From Trematomus loennbergii (lineage: Eukaryota; Chordata; Actinopteri; Perciformes; Nototheniidae), in the NCBI GenBank assembly GCA_012861695.1, contig JAAOOA010000524.1, positions 1 to 64,000 on the forward strand: a stretch of 64,000 bases of DNA. The letters run 5' to 3'. This document shows, piece by piece, positions 49,256 to 62,500 of the stretch. The stretch's first letter is position 1. Each line of letters starts with the position of its first letter. The notes below the pieces were generated by a model. The model had not been told where the DNA came from. It did no database searches and saw only the letters and a list, made by a program, of their open reading frames with translations. The position numbers were made by a program, and so were the translations under genes.

Positions 49256-49469
49256 GGACTCCTTTGTTTACTTCCAGTCAAAGTGACATCACTATGGACT
49301 ATTGGCTATCCCTCCAACACATTGTACGTGATAGGCTAAGGGGCGGGACATCTCTAAGCGGTTGACCAATCACAACAGAGGCGGCCAGCTAACCAATCAG
49401 AGCAGACTGGGCTCTGGTTTCAGACAGAGGGTGAAAAGAGGTGCTGCAGCACAGGCAGTATGAGAAAAG

Positions 49470-50369
49470 TAGTGATGGGAATTCCGGCTCTTCTTGGTGA
49501 GCCGGATCATTTGGCTCGGCTCACCAAGAAGAGCCGGCTCTTTCGGCTCCCAAACGGCTCTTCAGTTTACCACATATTATACCTTTTATAATTCAATCAA
49601 ATGTAGCCCTGTTTTGACTAATGATTTATATGTGTACACATATCACTTAAATTATTCAATACATCCTTTGTACTGAGTATTCAAAAGTAAAAATTACATG
49701 TTTAATATCAATTATTTGCTGTGGCCAATTGTTTTCATTGCATTTACAGACCCTTGTATCTCTCTGATACCACCCAATGAATGCACAGACTTGCTTGTAG
49801 AACCACGCTACACAAAGCAGATAGCAACACCTATAAAAACTTAAGCATTGACATTTAAAAAAAGGGGCTACTGTATCGACATTTTAAAATTATATTTAAA
49901 GAAAAGGCCCTGACAAAACAGCAGGGCTCTATTTCAGTATTAACTATAGAAAAAAAGACAGCAACAGCTGACATCAAATCTTTGCTGAGCCCAAGGATAA
50001 TCATAAATAAATAACATAGTGAAAATAAATATATTGCAATGCTCAGTACAGCAGCATCCAACTGTCTCTAATCATAAAAAACATAATACAAATAAATGTA
50101 TTGCAATGCTCAAAACAGCAGCATCCAACAGTCTCTAATCCTTGGATATTACATGTCACTGCATGCATGCACGGAGCAGCTGTAGCGCGGAGATCATCAT
50201 ATAATTCTGTCTTGTATTACTTAACAAAAAATAACAAAAACAAAAAAACGGCTCGTTCGCGGGCGCGAGCCGGCTCCCGTAGTTCACTTAAAAGAGCCGG
50301 CTCTTTCGTTAAAATTAGCATAATGTGTCATTTAATGAACGTCTAATTCAACTCGTTTTAGAGGGTGTA
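49470..50369. mobile_element. GAGCCG-rich element (hAT-like termini), degraded
   Basis: The left end TAGTGATGGGAATTCCGGCT is followed by repeated GAGCCGGCTCTT words that can pair with each other. Near 50247-50310, GAGCCGGCTC words recur in a similar pattern. The extreme right terminus is missing or altered, and flanking family D bases are lost. A ~60-bp direct duplication (ATTGCAATGCTCA...CAGCAGCATCCAAC) lies at about 50034 and 50101. The hAT assignment is tentative. Confidence 0.55.
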
Positions 50370-50924
50370 GTCACAGCAGAGACACTACACACCAGAGGTG
50401 GGACCAAGTCATTGTTTTGCAAGTCCGAGTCAAGTCTCAAGTCTTTGCGCTCAAGTCCAAGTCAAGTCTCAAGTCAGGATGGGAAAGTTCAAGTCAAGTC
50501 CAAGTCCTAAACTTTGACAAAACGAGTCTTAAACAAGTCCTTATGTGCTTTTCAACAAATGTAATGACATCGATCAACAGAATAATACTTAATAATCAAA
50601 CTGCTCTTTATTAGTCACATTAATAATTTAATAATCCATTTTCTCTCTGCTGGTAAAGTAACGTGTTTTTCTTCTATTGTAAGAGGGATCAGTAAGGTAA
50701 GGCTACCGTGACGGTTTGATTCAGAAGGAGTTTAATGATAAGATCCCTGATGTTGAGGTGACCAGAATGTTTATTTCCACTGTGTACACATGTTATAAGG
50801 GACCCACAATCTATCTTTATGCAAGGGATAATGTGCAGCGAGGCGTCTCTATGGGGAAAAGAACACCTGAATCTAGATCCCTCTGCAGGTGGTACTTTAA
50901 CTATATTTTGATGCTAATACTTTT

Positions 50925-51033
50925 GTACTTTTACTTGTAACATTTTGAATGCAGGATCTTTTATTGTAACCGAGTATTCCTACACTCTGGTACTGTTACT
51001 CAAGTACAAGATCTGAACTTCTCCCACCTCTGC
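50925..51033. mobile_element. Fragment of another hAT-like repeat, nested
   Basis: TTTACTTGTAACATTTTGAA... through TACTCAAGTACAAGATCTGA to TTCTCCCACCTCTG resembles the right end of a second fish hAT family, whose termini read CAGAGGTGGGAGAA. The left end is not found, so it is a fragment or an incomplete nested copy. Confidence 0.5.
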
Positions 51034-51061
51034 AATAAATCCTGAGTGGTTACCAAAAAAA

Positions 51062-51197
51062 ACCCTGCTCTGAAGGTTATTTTCATTTTACAAATCCTGC
51101 ACTCAGCTTTGCTTTCTCCAATATCATTGAAATGCAGCCAGAAGCTGCTCTTTTTTCGGTTTTCGCAAATTTCTTGACTTTTCCGACGCGCTTGCAT
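51062..51197 (-). pseudogene. hAT transposase BED-finger remnant
   Basis: The minus strand reads KKSSFWLHFNDIGESKAECR followed by ICKMKITFRAG: the aromatic W-x-HF and C-x2-C half of a BED zinc finger, the DNA-binding N-terminus of hAT transposases. The frame degenerates right after FRAG, where the fragment at 50925-51033 begins, so the His pair is lost. No catalytic domain exists in the element. Confidence 0.75.
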
Positions 51198-51698
51198 TTA
51201 AATCCGCTCCCCGTCGCTCTGTGTAGCTGGCCTGTACCACTACACCTGCTGTCTTTGGAGCGTCTGCCCCCCACCCTTCTTTCACATAATGGTATGATCC
51301 TAGTGTGTCCTCGCATATGATTGGCCGCATGGTGGCTCAGCAAAATAAAGTCCCGCCCCTGCCTGCATGGATTCTCAGCAAGAGTTGCAGCGGCTGAAGA
51401 TTCTGCTCTCCCCGACGGGAGTCTGCTCTTCAAGCGGCATCTCGCGATCGGCGTGTTGGAGACCCCTGAATTAAATTATCAAGTCACCTCAAGTCAGAAG
51501 GCTCAAGTCCAAGTCAAGTCCCGAGTCATTGGTGTTCAAGTCCAAGTCGAGTCGCAAGTGTTTTGTGATTTTGTCAAGTCGAGTCCAAAGTCATCAAATT
51601 GGTAACTCGAGTCTGACTCGAGTCCAAGTCATGTGACTCGAGTCCACACCTCTGCTACACACTAATATGAACCTGGAATGAGCAGAATAGGGCCCCTT

Positions 51699-52267
51699 CA
51701 AATGAGACAGTAGAACTTGAATCTCTCGTAAAAAGAAAATCCTGCTTATACATGCATTCAGTATTTCCATAAGCCTTCTTATGGACATTCTGCAGGTCCT
51801 GCAGGTGAAATGATTTTGGCTCTGGCATTTCGTTAGTCCACATATTACTGCAGACCTTTGAACAAGAGAAAGTAAAGGCGAATACAAGGATGAAAGGAGG
51901 GGAGTCTCCGGGGAAGATGAAATCATTAAAAAGAAGTAAGGTGGGAGAGTGTGAGAGAAATAAATAGCGGCGGGAAACAGACAAAGGTGACGCAACAAAT
52001 GAAATGATTGGATCAAAGTGTAGAAAAAAATGAAGCTTATGAAGAGAGATGCAGACAGGAGAGGAATCAGCGGCCATATGTCATCCGCTCTCTCTCTCCG
52101 TTCCCATTCATTTCTGTTCTTTCCCCACTTACTTTTAAACTACCATCTCTTCCCATCTCTCTTCGTCCCGTCGCCCTCCCTGTTTCTCCCAATGCACTCT
52201 CACCTGAGCAAGATTAATCGTTCCAGTCGAATCACATTACCTCCCAGCCCCAACTCCGAAATCCCTG
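51699..52267. other. No recognised gene
   Basis: Unclassified sequence; pyrimidine-rich near 52080-52200. Confidence 0.5.
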
Positions 52268-52420
<153 letters not shown>

Positions 52421-52733
52421 GGAGAGAGTGAGAGAAAGGAGGACCAGAGACAGAGGCAGATGAAGCTCGGAGGGAGCTGAATGCATGGATGGTCCGCTCA
52501 TTAAACTCATCACATTATTTTAGCCCTGTGCTTTATTACACTTAACTGGGACACCAGGCACTCAGTCAAACACACACATGCACACGTCCATACCAAGCTG
52601 CAGGTTCATATTCATAATGTGTTTGTGACGTACAGTAGCATGTTTCATATTGAAGAAGATGATGATTCATGGCCTCCACGATAACAATGCTTCATCATCC
52701 TGCTTGCACTATGTGGCTCCATGTGGCGTGTGC

Positions 52734-54829
<2,096 letters not shown>

Positions 54830-54990
54830 ACATCTCGTGGCAGTTGACCAATCACAACAGAGCCTGCCAGCTAACAAATCAGAGCAGACTGCGACCTTTT
54901 TGAACATTATAGGATGTACACATGTCACAAAAGAGCCACAAAATACACATTTGAATCTAAAGATGAGCATTATATTAGTGACCCTTTAAA
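54830..54990 (+). mobile_element. MITE family D fragment (right part)
   Basis: Shows GACCAATCACAACAGAGCCT, CAAATCAGAGCAGACTG, TTTTTGAACATTATAGGATG and a terminal AGTGACCCTTTAA. It lacks the left part and part of the centre. Confidence 0.75.
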
Positions 54991-56159
54991 CAAACTATGG
55001 TCACATGACGGATACATTTAATTATTAGCAACCAATTTTGATGACACATAGAAGCTCCTGACATTCACCAGTGGGGTAATTACTGACTTGTTTTATGTTG
55101 TAGTAAAGAAGGTGAAAATCTCTTCAGCATGTGTTAACCACAGACCTTATTTCAGGCTAACAACTTAAAGCAAGTCCAAAACAAACAAACAAGGGAACTA
55201 AAAGGTGTGAAATGCTGATTCATTTGTAATGAATATCTGCTATGTTCCAAACTGGTTTTCCTACAATATTTACTTTTTCAATCAACATTCAATTGCAGTA
55301 ACTAAAGAAAGACTTTGTGATTTGTATGTGGTTTGTTTAGTCGAAGCACTCAGTTGAGGTTTGACAAAGATCTCTGTTGAATATGGATGAAGTCATACAT
55401 TTAAGCATGACACGGGACGCATCTGTGCGTGTCAGAAGTGTCACACAGAAAAGGAAATGTTTTAAGTGTCTTGGATTGCATAATACTGATGTCATTTGCA
55501 GAAAATGGATGAGAATTGCACAAGATTTCCCCAAAGTCATTTGTGAATATGCATGGCATCGGACGTTTATTATCATAACATGATGATTGCTCACTGCACA
55601 TACAACTAGTTTTTATTCATGTATGACTGAATGGATGGTTTATGTAAACTCGCTCCTGAATTATTCATGCTGTCAAAGGCTACGTTTCCTGCTGTGAGTT
55701 AGTTTATTTGTGCACGTGTGGTTTTGTGATTGCTCGGTCAGTGTGCTTCTTCATGCTGGCTTGTGTAAGTGTATGATTGACTAAAGCATGTGTGTCTGTC
55801 GTCAAGTCATTTGGGCTTGACCTCACGTAATAAGGTTTGACAGCCAGTGGCTAAGACAATAATTACAAACACACAGACGGCCTGTATCAAAGCCGGCTGA
55901 CTGGAATAAAAATCATCTTAGAGCTGTTGTTATTAAAGAGAAGCAATTATCTGCACACAATACTGGGCATGCCGGAGGAGGGAAGGAACGAAACCGGGGA
56001 GAGCAGAGAAACTTCTGCAGCAACGGTGAAATATACTGTCCTTTGTTTAACAGAAGGAAGCTTCATGTGTGCTGATATGAAAGGCCTGAGATGAATACGG
56101 AATAACGCGAGTTCAAGGTGTGACTCCCTCCACTCCCTTATTGCATTCCCAATAGCTTG
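54991..56159. other. No gene; candidate conserved segment
   Basis: The segment 55840-55960 (TAAGACAATAATTACAAAC and following) is non-repetitive with homeodomain-type AATTA cores. Nothing else was recognised. Confidence 0.4.
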
Positions 56160-56900
56160 GTCACTCATCTCCTCCCTCTTTCTCCCTTTTTCCTCTGCTC
56201 TCCTCTCCTTTCCTCTACTGTCCTCCTTTCCTCTTCTCTCCTCTATCTTTTCTAATTTCCAGCACCCTCTCTTGTCCTTTCCTCCTTTCCTCCACTCTCC
56301 TATACTCCTTTCCTTTCTAATCTCATCTCCTCCTCAACTCTCCTTCACCCTTTCCTCCCCCCCTCTCCTTTCCTTATTTCCTTTTCCCTTCTCTCCTCTC
56401 CTCAATCTCCTCTGCTTTCCTTCACCTTCACGTGTCCTCCTCTCCAATCCTTTCCTCCTTTCCTCTACTCTCCGATCCTCCTTTCCTCTCCTCTGATCTC
56501 TTCTTCTTACCCGCCCTCCTTCACCTTTTCCTCTCCTACTCTCCTCTGCTGTCCTTCACCCTCACTTGTCCTCCTCTACTCTCCTATCCTCCTTTCCTCT
56601 CCTCTAGTCTCTTCTTCTTACCCGCCCTCCTTCACCTTTTCCTCTCCTGCTCTCCTCTGTTAAAAACAATAAAACATGTGGAATGAACCTTGTTTTTTTA
56701 TTTTCTCCTAATTCCTCCTCTCTTCTCTGCACTTCGTTCCTCCTTCGTTCCTCTCCTCTGCTGTCCTTCACCCTTTCCTTCACCCCTCTCCTATTCTCAT
56801 TTGCACTCACTCCTCTCACCCTCTGAAAAAACTCCATTTACATTTAGGTTTGTTCACTAACTGTTGTCTCCCCTCATCCCCTCCTCTCCTCTCCTCTCAG
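56160..56900. repeat. Pyrimidine (TCCTC-rich) tract with 111-bp duplication
   Basis: About 740 bp in which C and T dominate one strand, briefly broken near 56660-56700. A block containing TTCTTCTTACCCGCCCTCCT occurs near 56501 and again near 56612, 111 bp later, with matching flanks, so part of the tract grew by tandem duplication. Confidence 0.9.
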
Positions 56901-57504
56901 TAGATGTCACTGCAGTTCCACCACCAGCCAGGCGATATTGCAATGCAAAGCCCAGCAGGTGACGATAGCGGTGACGAAAGGGACTGTAAGGGAGGGGAGA
57001 GGTGTAGAAAAGATATGAAGACGGGAGGAAGAGAACAGATAAAGGGAAAGGGAGGGGAGGAGACGTTCGCTCCGTCTTTCCAGGTACCTCCAGGGGTAGA
57101 CTTTAACAAACATCACCTGCACATCCAAGCCTATAACATTACATACAAACACATATACAGTTGCACATAAGAACATGCCAACATATCAAAACAATCTTGA
57201 ATGCGTGCATATTACTTTACACAAGTACTTTCAGCAAATTACCTCACAGTATCTAAAGTGAAATGCAGAATGACTCTTTTCACAATGATATCTTTTATAA
57301 AACTAACAAATAAATGTCAGGGCATTTTAATGTTGGACTTTTTCAATATGGAGCCAATTTTATAATACTTTTTAAAACACTGGGTTATATTCTGTATAAT
57401 ATATTACATCTACAGTATGCATCGTATACATAAGCACATCACATGTTTTTATGTCAAAAGTAACTATTAACGTTGACTGAATGAGTAAAACACACCACAT
57501 TTGC
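56901..57504. other. No recognised gene
   Basis: A purine-rich open stretch (56904-57170) reads as a hydrophilic frame with no known domain and no trustworthy splice sites. Confidence 0.5.
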
Positions 57505-57589
57505 CTATGAAATGTAGTGGACTAGAATTAAATGGAAATACTCAAGTAAAGCACAATTATATCAAAATAGTACCTGACCCCTAAATTCC

Positions 57590-57790
57590 ACGGGGCCGTC
57601 TGCGCCGCGTTACGGCGGCGTTACGGCCGCGTTACGGCCGCGTTACGGCCGCGCCGCGGCGTTCACAGCGATCGCGGCCACTCTAGTCAATGGGTGCTAT
57701 TCCACCACACGCGCCGCGTTACGGCTAGAAGCATCCCAGAAACGTCCCAGAAGCGTCTCGGCGCTGGGCTACGCTAAAAATAGGCGGCTG
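57590..57790. repeat. CpG-dense island with 11-bp repeats
   Basis: Four copies of GTTACGG(C/G)CGC stand end to end near 57608-57651, followed by GCGCCGCGGCG. GCGCCGCGTTACGG recurs at 57597 and 57711. It contrasts sharply with the AT-rich flanks. It may be the terminus of an unrecognised transposon or a small CpG island; no exon is apparent. Confidence 0.75.
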
Positions 57791-57869
57791 GTGTATTTCG
57801 ACGCGACGCAAGACATTGCATAGCGGACCCTATCCCTCCGTAGTCTTTCAACTAGGAGGAGAAATGCCA

Positions 57870-58116
57870 GCGTTCTCCTCCGGTTTACAGGCACTGTGTC
57901 AATTATATATATAATAATTTTTTACCACTAAAATACAGCAACACATCTTTGATTCATGTCCTTTATAACTGGACTATTAAAAGTATTATTAACTTTGTCT
58001 GTACAAAGTAGCCTGTCCAGGAAATATGCCCAAATCAACAAAAACTGCGAGCCGGCACGCAAGACGCTCCGCTTCTGAAACGCGCTCAGTATGGGTAAGT
58101 ATGGTACGTGAGTAAT
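57870..58116. other. No recognised gene
   Basis: AT-rich with a GC-rich patch near 58045-58090 (GCACGCAAGACGCTCCGCTT). No exon call. Confidence 0.45.
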
Positions 58117-58216
58117 GTACTTTACTTTCAACCATTGGTGCTAGGCACAGAGTTTAAGCCAATTGCTAACTTAAGCATGCTAACTTGTTCACAAGGAATA
58201 TGCTAACTGATGTTTA

Positions 58217-59118
58217 CAGGGTTGCCAACTCTCACGCATCTGGCGTGTGACACGCGCTTTCACTCTCAATCTCACGCTCTCACGCTGCTCAAACTATTCT
58301 CACGCCAAAAACAAGATGAAGCGGCGATCGTTTTTGGTTGGTTATTTACAATGTTGAGTTGACAGCTGCTCAAGCTGTCGATACGCTCCCTCCCGCCCCC
58401 ACCACTCTTAACAACGTTAACAGACAGCAGAGCATGGGAGCCGGTTGGTCAATCCCTGACCCGTATTGCGCATGCGCAGATCTAAGATCCAGTAGAAATG
58501 ATAAAAAAGTAAAAGTCTGCTGCTTATTGTTCTACTAGGCCAAAATAGAGTCAAAGAGTATATGAGAGTGAGTGTGTTAATTAATATATTTGGCAGTTTG
58601 GAGTAAGTCTGTAGATTTGTTTGTGTGTGTGTGTTTCATGTATAGGCCTCTCACGATAATGAATTTGTTGGATACATTTTCCCGGACATTATTGCGATAA
58701 ACGATAATATTGTCGGCACCGTTGTATGACCATTTTAGACCACTGACATAATGATAATATATAATAATAATTCAAGTGCATCCTTTCAAACTGCTAGTCA
58801 CATCCTCATGTAAATGGCAATTTATCGAGTTCATTTTTATTTATCGTACGATAAGTCAATTAAGCTTATCGCGACAGGCCTATGCACACAATAAAACAGT
58901 GGAAACAAACATGTGTTTGACTTTCATTAGTGAATGAAACTTTGTGCCCTTTATAGTCTGTGTCCAATATTGTGTATTTGTATATATTGTATATATATCC
59001 TATATATATGCTAAGGTCCCGCTGCTGACACGATAGCAGTCATTTAGTGGCATATGTGTAATTAAACCTATGATATCAAAATCTCACTCCAGCCAGGTAC
59101 CCAAAGTTGGCAACCCTG
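58217..59118. mobile_element. hAT-like element with nested MITE
   Basis: Termini CAGGGTTGCCAACTC and AAAGTTGGCAACCCTG are inverted. TGTTTA flanks both sides (58211-58216 and 59119-59124), six bases of what should be an 8-bp hAT duplication. The left part is rich in CTCACGC words. No transposase is visible. A second element is nested at 58643-58882. Confidence 0.82.
58643..58882. mobile_element. 240-bp MITE nested in hAT-like element
   Basis: The left end TAGGCCTCTCACGATAAT and right end TTATCGCGACAGGCCTA are an imperfect inverted pair. The interior has CGATAA words near both ends. No clear target duplication was seen, which may reflect age. Confidence 0.78.
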
Positions 59119-59540
59119 TGTTTAGCAGATATATTGATTCCTATGCTGACAGCCTTAGAAGAGCTTGCTAGCATGCTAACATTTGCTAAATGGCACTAAA
59201 ATAAATACTCCTGTGAAATGTATTGCAATAGAAGTGTAAACTAGCATGAAATGGAAATATTCAGTTCAGAGTATGGCACTTAAATGTTCTTAGTTACCTT
59301 CCATCACAAGGCACAGCATCTGTTAGAGCTTGCTACCATGCTAACGTTTATGGCACACAAAATAAATACTGCTGTAAAATGTAATGTAGTATAAAGTAAA
59401 ACAAAAAGGAGATAAATTAGCATTAAATCGAAATACTCAAGAATAGTACAGTTATGGCAAAATAGTACTTTTGTATGGTTTAGTAAATGTACTTAGCTTT
59501 TCCAACACAGCGGCTCTTGATCTCAAGCTAACATTAGCAT

Positions 59541-60908
59541 GCTAACATGTTCACTTCCACCAAAAATGACTTATGAACGCACACACAGACACACAGATTC
59601 CAGAGATGCAATTAACTGTCATGGCCCCATCTACTATCAGTTAGTAATGAAGAGATAAAGTGTTGTGGCATCAGGGGAAATGTGAGTGAAGATAGAGGTG
59701 TTGTTGACTTGTCTCTGTCAAACTGATAGCGATCTGCCAGCTCTCTAGTGTTCAACAGCTTCCCCTGATTGGAGCCCAATGTAATTACTTCATTCAGTGT
59801 GGGAAATGAAAAATATCACTGCTCATCAGTGACATTTCAAATAATGTTTTGCTTTGCTTAATAAGTGGAACTTGATTTTTTTTCAGCAGGTTGGTTCAAA
59901 AGTTTAAACGGCATCATATTTGTTAGTTCTCCTTAACTTAACTCATGAATCATGAAAAGAGCACATCACTTTGATTTTTGCATTTGCTCTTAAGCTAGTT
60001 TAGTCAATTTAATCACTTTTTATTGTTGATCATTCAACCCTCTGTAACTGGAGCCATGACCCCTTAAGCGGATCCCGAGTGATAGATCCAACATCTAGAT
60101 AAAATATTTTATTACTAATTGTGCACTGATTGTATTTGCATATACTCTGCCCTCTCTAAAGTGGTTTGAAGAGAGAGGCTATTTATATTTGTTTTTTACG
60201 AAGTCAGATCACTGGTTAATGGGAACGGACAAGCTAAAGGCGTTGGCTAGGAGAGAGATGGATTATCTGGAGTGTGTTTAATTTGCTTTACTGAAACACG
60301 GTTACACCAGGATGTATCTTACCACACGATTCCTTTGATGGCCTCCCGACTTTTGGCAGACACGGATTAGTCATGTCTTCCCCACGTCCCGCCTCCTTCC
60401 TGTCCCTGTGGTTGCAAGGACTTGTATTGCAAATGTTTCCTTCAACTTCTTATGTCTATACAAATATTGATTTATTAATTTAAAATATGGTGCATCTGTC
60501 ATAAAACCTAATTTTCAAATAATGAATAAAGCATTTTGATTCTAACTCTGATTGCTCCTCTCTCTGCCTTCTGCCCCCAGATATCCTTTCACAAATGTAC
60601 AGGAGGTACATTTGTTGTTTCCACAATACAATAATTCTCCTTAACAATACTTGTGTATGGTGTATTTGAACTTTAACAAAGAACTCCTTGCAGGATTGGT
60701 ATGGTTGTGTTCCGATGTGTTTGCTTTTAATGTTTCTCTCTTGGGTAAAACACATTGTGGCCTGAGTGTTTGGCTGCACTCGCTGGATACTATTAAATCC
60801 TTTTCAAGTACCTGTGTCATCATGGGAAGAAACACAGCATTGTAAGAGAAGCAGTGTACTCTAATTGCTTATGTGTGAGCATGGATTCCCTTCACTGCAT
60901 GTGTGAGT

Positions 60909-60944
<36 letters not shown>

Positions 60945-62059
60945 GCTTTCTTGTGCATCACAGTTCAGGAGCAGACAAGTGGAGAGGAGCATTAAACGCC
61001 CTCTTCCTCCACTAATCAGGGATTAGACAGTACTTAAAAGCATAAGACAGAAACATAAAAACAAATGAGGGAGACCGCCTATGAGGGAAAATGAATGGCT
61101 GCTTGTGTTTGGTGTTAGTCATGTCTCGATAGTGCCATGAGTGTGTAGCAAGCACGCTTTTGATTTCCTCGAATGTATAACTCATTCACTTTGTTTCCTT
61201 CCTCTAATCTCACTACACAATAACTTTCTAATTCTTAAAGTGCAACGTTTGTAATAAAAGAATGTCAGCATATAAAGACGTTTTTTTTCCTTTCACTACA
61301 ATGTTCAAGAGTTATCAAATCATTCCTCAAGTACCTGAAGCAACACGCCCCCTCCCCAAGCAGCTGCTTTGTGCTATTTTTGCTCTGAATGTCTGCTTAT
61401 CTCACAAAGAATAAAACCCCTTTTTTTTTACAACATCCGTTGGCATAGCAGCTCATGCTTCACTTTTTGCAACACCTTTCCCGAAATGATAACTCGGGAG
61501 AAAGGTGATGCCATTCCTCTTGCACGTACATAAATAGAGATTTAATGAGGGGTGAGAAACAAGGTATGAGGAGCGAGTGGAAAAAAGATGGAGGCAGAAT
61601 TAAAAGGAGAGAGAAAGTGGGGGAGGCAAGGAAGGCAGTCTTCATGGGGATGTAGGAATGATTAATGTGAGGCTGTCAGAAAAGGTGGAGAGGGGAAACC
61701 ACAGCGATGGGGGAAGAGTCAGGGCCAGGTGCAGAGAAAAGAATATGACACATAGAAAGAGAGAGAGGGAGAAAGTGATGATGGCATGGAGGCATGAAAA
61801 GGACACACTGTAGAGAGAGAGAGAGGAAGAGTAAAATGTTGTGCAGGGAGAGAGCGGTGAGAGCATGAAAGGCAAGACTTCTTAGAAGGTATAAGACGAA
61901 GAGAAAGGGAAAGCGGGATGGCGAGAGGATGGAGTTCTGAAAGAGGACTCAGCAGAGAAGAAGAAAGAAAGGCAAAGAGAGACAGACAGCGACACCAAGA
62001 CAGAAAGAGAAGGCATGTTGCTACCTGCTGACATGAGACACCGGTGATAGAGTTTCTCA
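59541..62059. other. No gene; purine-rich 61.5-62.0 kb; candidate conserved segment
   Basis: A (TG)n tract lies at 60916-60944. From 61550 to 62010 the plus strand is strongly purine-rich with GAGAGA runs. The segment 59640-59830 is non-repetitive, of balanced composition, and a candidate for conserved non-coding DNA. No exon was found. Confidence 0.45.
60916..60944. repeat. (TG)n microsatellite
   Basis: Short pure TG tract. Confidence 0.93.
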
Positions 62060-62180
62060 AAAATGTCTGATTATGCTTTTTTGGGGGTTTTTCCTTTTCC
62101 TGTAGTGTCATATATATATGTTTTTGTGCATGGAAATGGTCTGCAAAGACTAACAATCCTGTAGTTACCTCCAGTGGGAA
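62060..62180 (+). mobile_element. MITE family D left-end fragment
   Basis: GATTATGCTTTTTTGGGGGT, CCTTTTCCTGTAGTGTCATA, GTGCATGGAAATGGTCTGCA and ACCTCCAGTGGGA follow the family D order (compare 37508-37630). Confidence 0.78.
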
Positions 62181-62188
62181 TTTATTTC

Positions 62189-62223
62189 CATGATAATGAC
62201 ACACAGTGTATGTCATTATCATG
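62189..62223. repeat. Perfect 13-bp hairpin
   Basis: CATGATAATGACA and TGTCATTATCATG are exact reverse complements with a 9-bp loop. It is followed by CCAATAAAGCCAGTTGAATT, which resembles a LINE 3' tail, so the hairpin may be part of a retroelement 3' UTR. Confidence 0.8.
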
Positions 62224-62354
62224 CCAATAAAGCCAGTTGAATTTCAATTTGAAAGTAGGAGAGAGAGAGAAGTTGTGGAAAAAATCAACTCTGAGACCAT
62301 AGTTCACACATGATCATGTCACAGAGATGGCCTGATTGTATATAATAGTGTAGG

Positions 62355-62367
62355 GTGTGTGTGTGTG

Positions 62368-62415
<48 letters not shown>

Positions 62416-62421
62416 GTGTGT

Positions 62422-62498
<77 letters not shown>
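62355..62498. repeat. (TG)n microsatellite
   Basis: About 144 bp of TG with TTGTG, GCG and GGTG slips. Confidence 0.97.

Positions 62499-62500
<2 letters not shown>

Larger units (their letters stand above)
50393..51654 (-). mobile_element. hAT element with 8-bp target duplication
   Basis: Ends CAGAGGTGGGACCAAGTCA and, inverted, CAGAGGTGTGGACTCGAGTC. The octamer CTACACAC occurs at 50385-50392 and at 51655-51662. Both subterminal regions are full of CAAGTC / GAGTC words (50402-50530 and 51480-51640). A BED-finger remnant on the minus strand sets the orientation. The catalytic domain is absent. Confidence 0.92.
48679..51698 (+). mobile_element. MITE family D copy split by three insertions
   Basis: Family D pieces lie at 48679-48806 (from TTAAAGATGCCCTATTAGGC), 49253-49469 (GGACTCCTTTGTTTACTTCC through GGTGAAAAGAGGTGCTGCAG), 50370-50392 (GTCACAGCAGAGACACTACA) and 51655-51698 (ending AGAATAGGGCCCCTT). 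Read together they give the family D order seen at 37508-38402. The gaps hold a LINE tail, a GAGCCG-type element and a hAT element. Confidence 0.88.
57505..59540 (+). repeat. Decayed ~170-bp tandem array, interrupted
   Basis: Two adjacent units at about 59159-59325 and 59326-59490 share GAGCTTGCTA(G/C)CATGCTAAC, AAATAAATACT, GAAATGTA and AAATGGAAATA or AAATCGAAATA. A part-unit at 57505-57572 has AAATGGAAATACTCAAG and AAAATAGTACC. Another near 58117-58200 has GTACTTTACTTTCAACCA and AAGCATGCTAAC. The array is broken by the CpG-rich island (57590-57790) and the hAT element at 58217-59118. Confidence 0.6.

Noticed and set aside
56904..57170. 88-codon hydrophilic frame after CTCTCAG
   Set aside because: The acceptor-like site is part of the pyrimidine tract, and the peptide has no recognisable family.
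61719..62222. 167-codon minus-strand frame rich in Ser/Leu/Pro
   Set aside because: It is the complement of a purine-rich tract joined to a MITE D fragment; low complexity, no domain.
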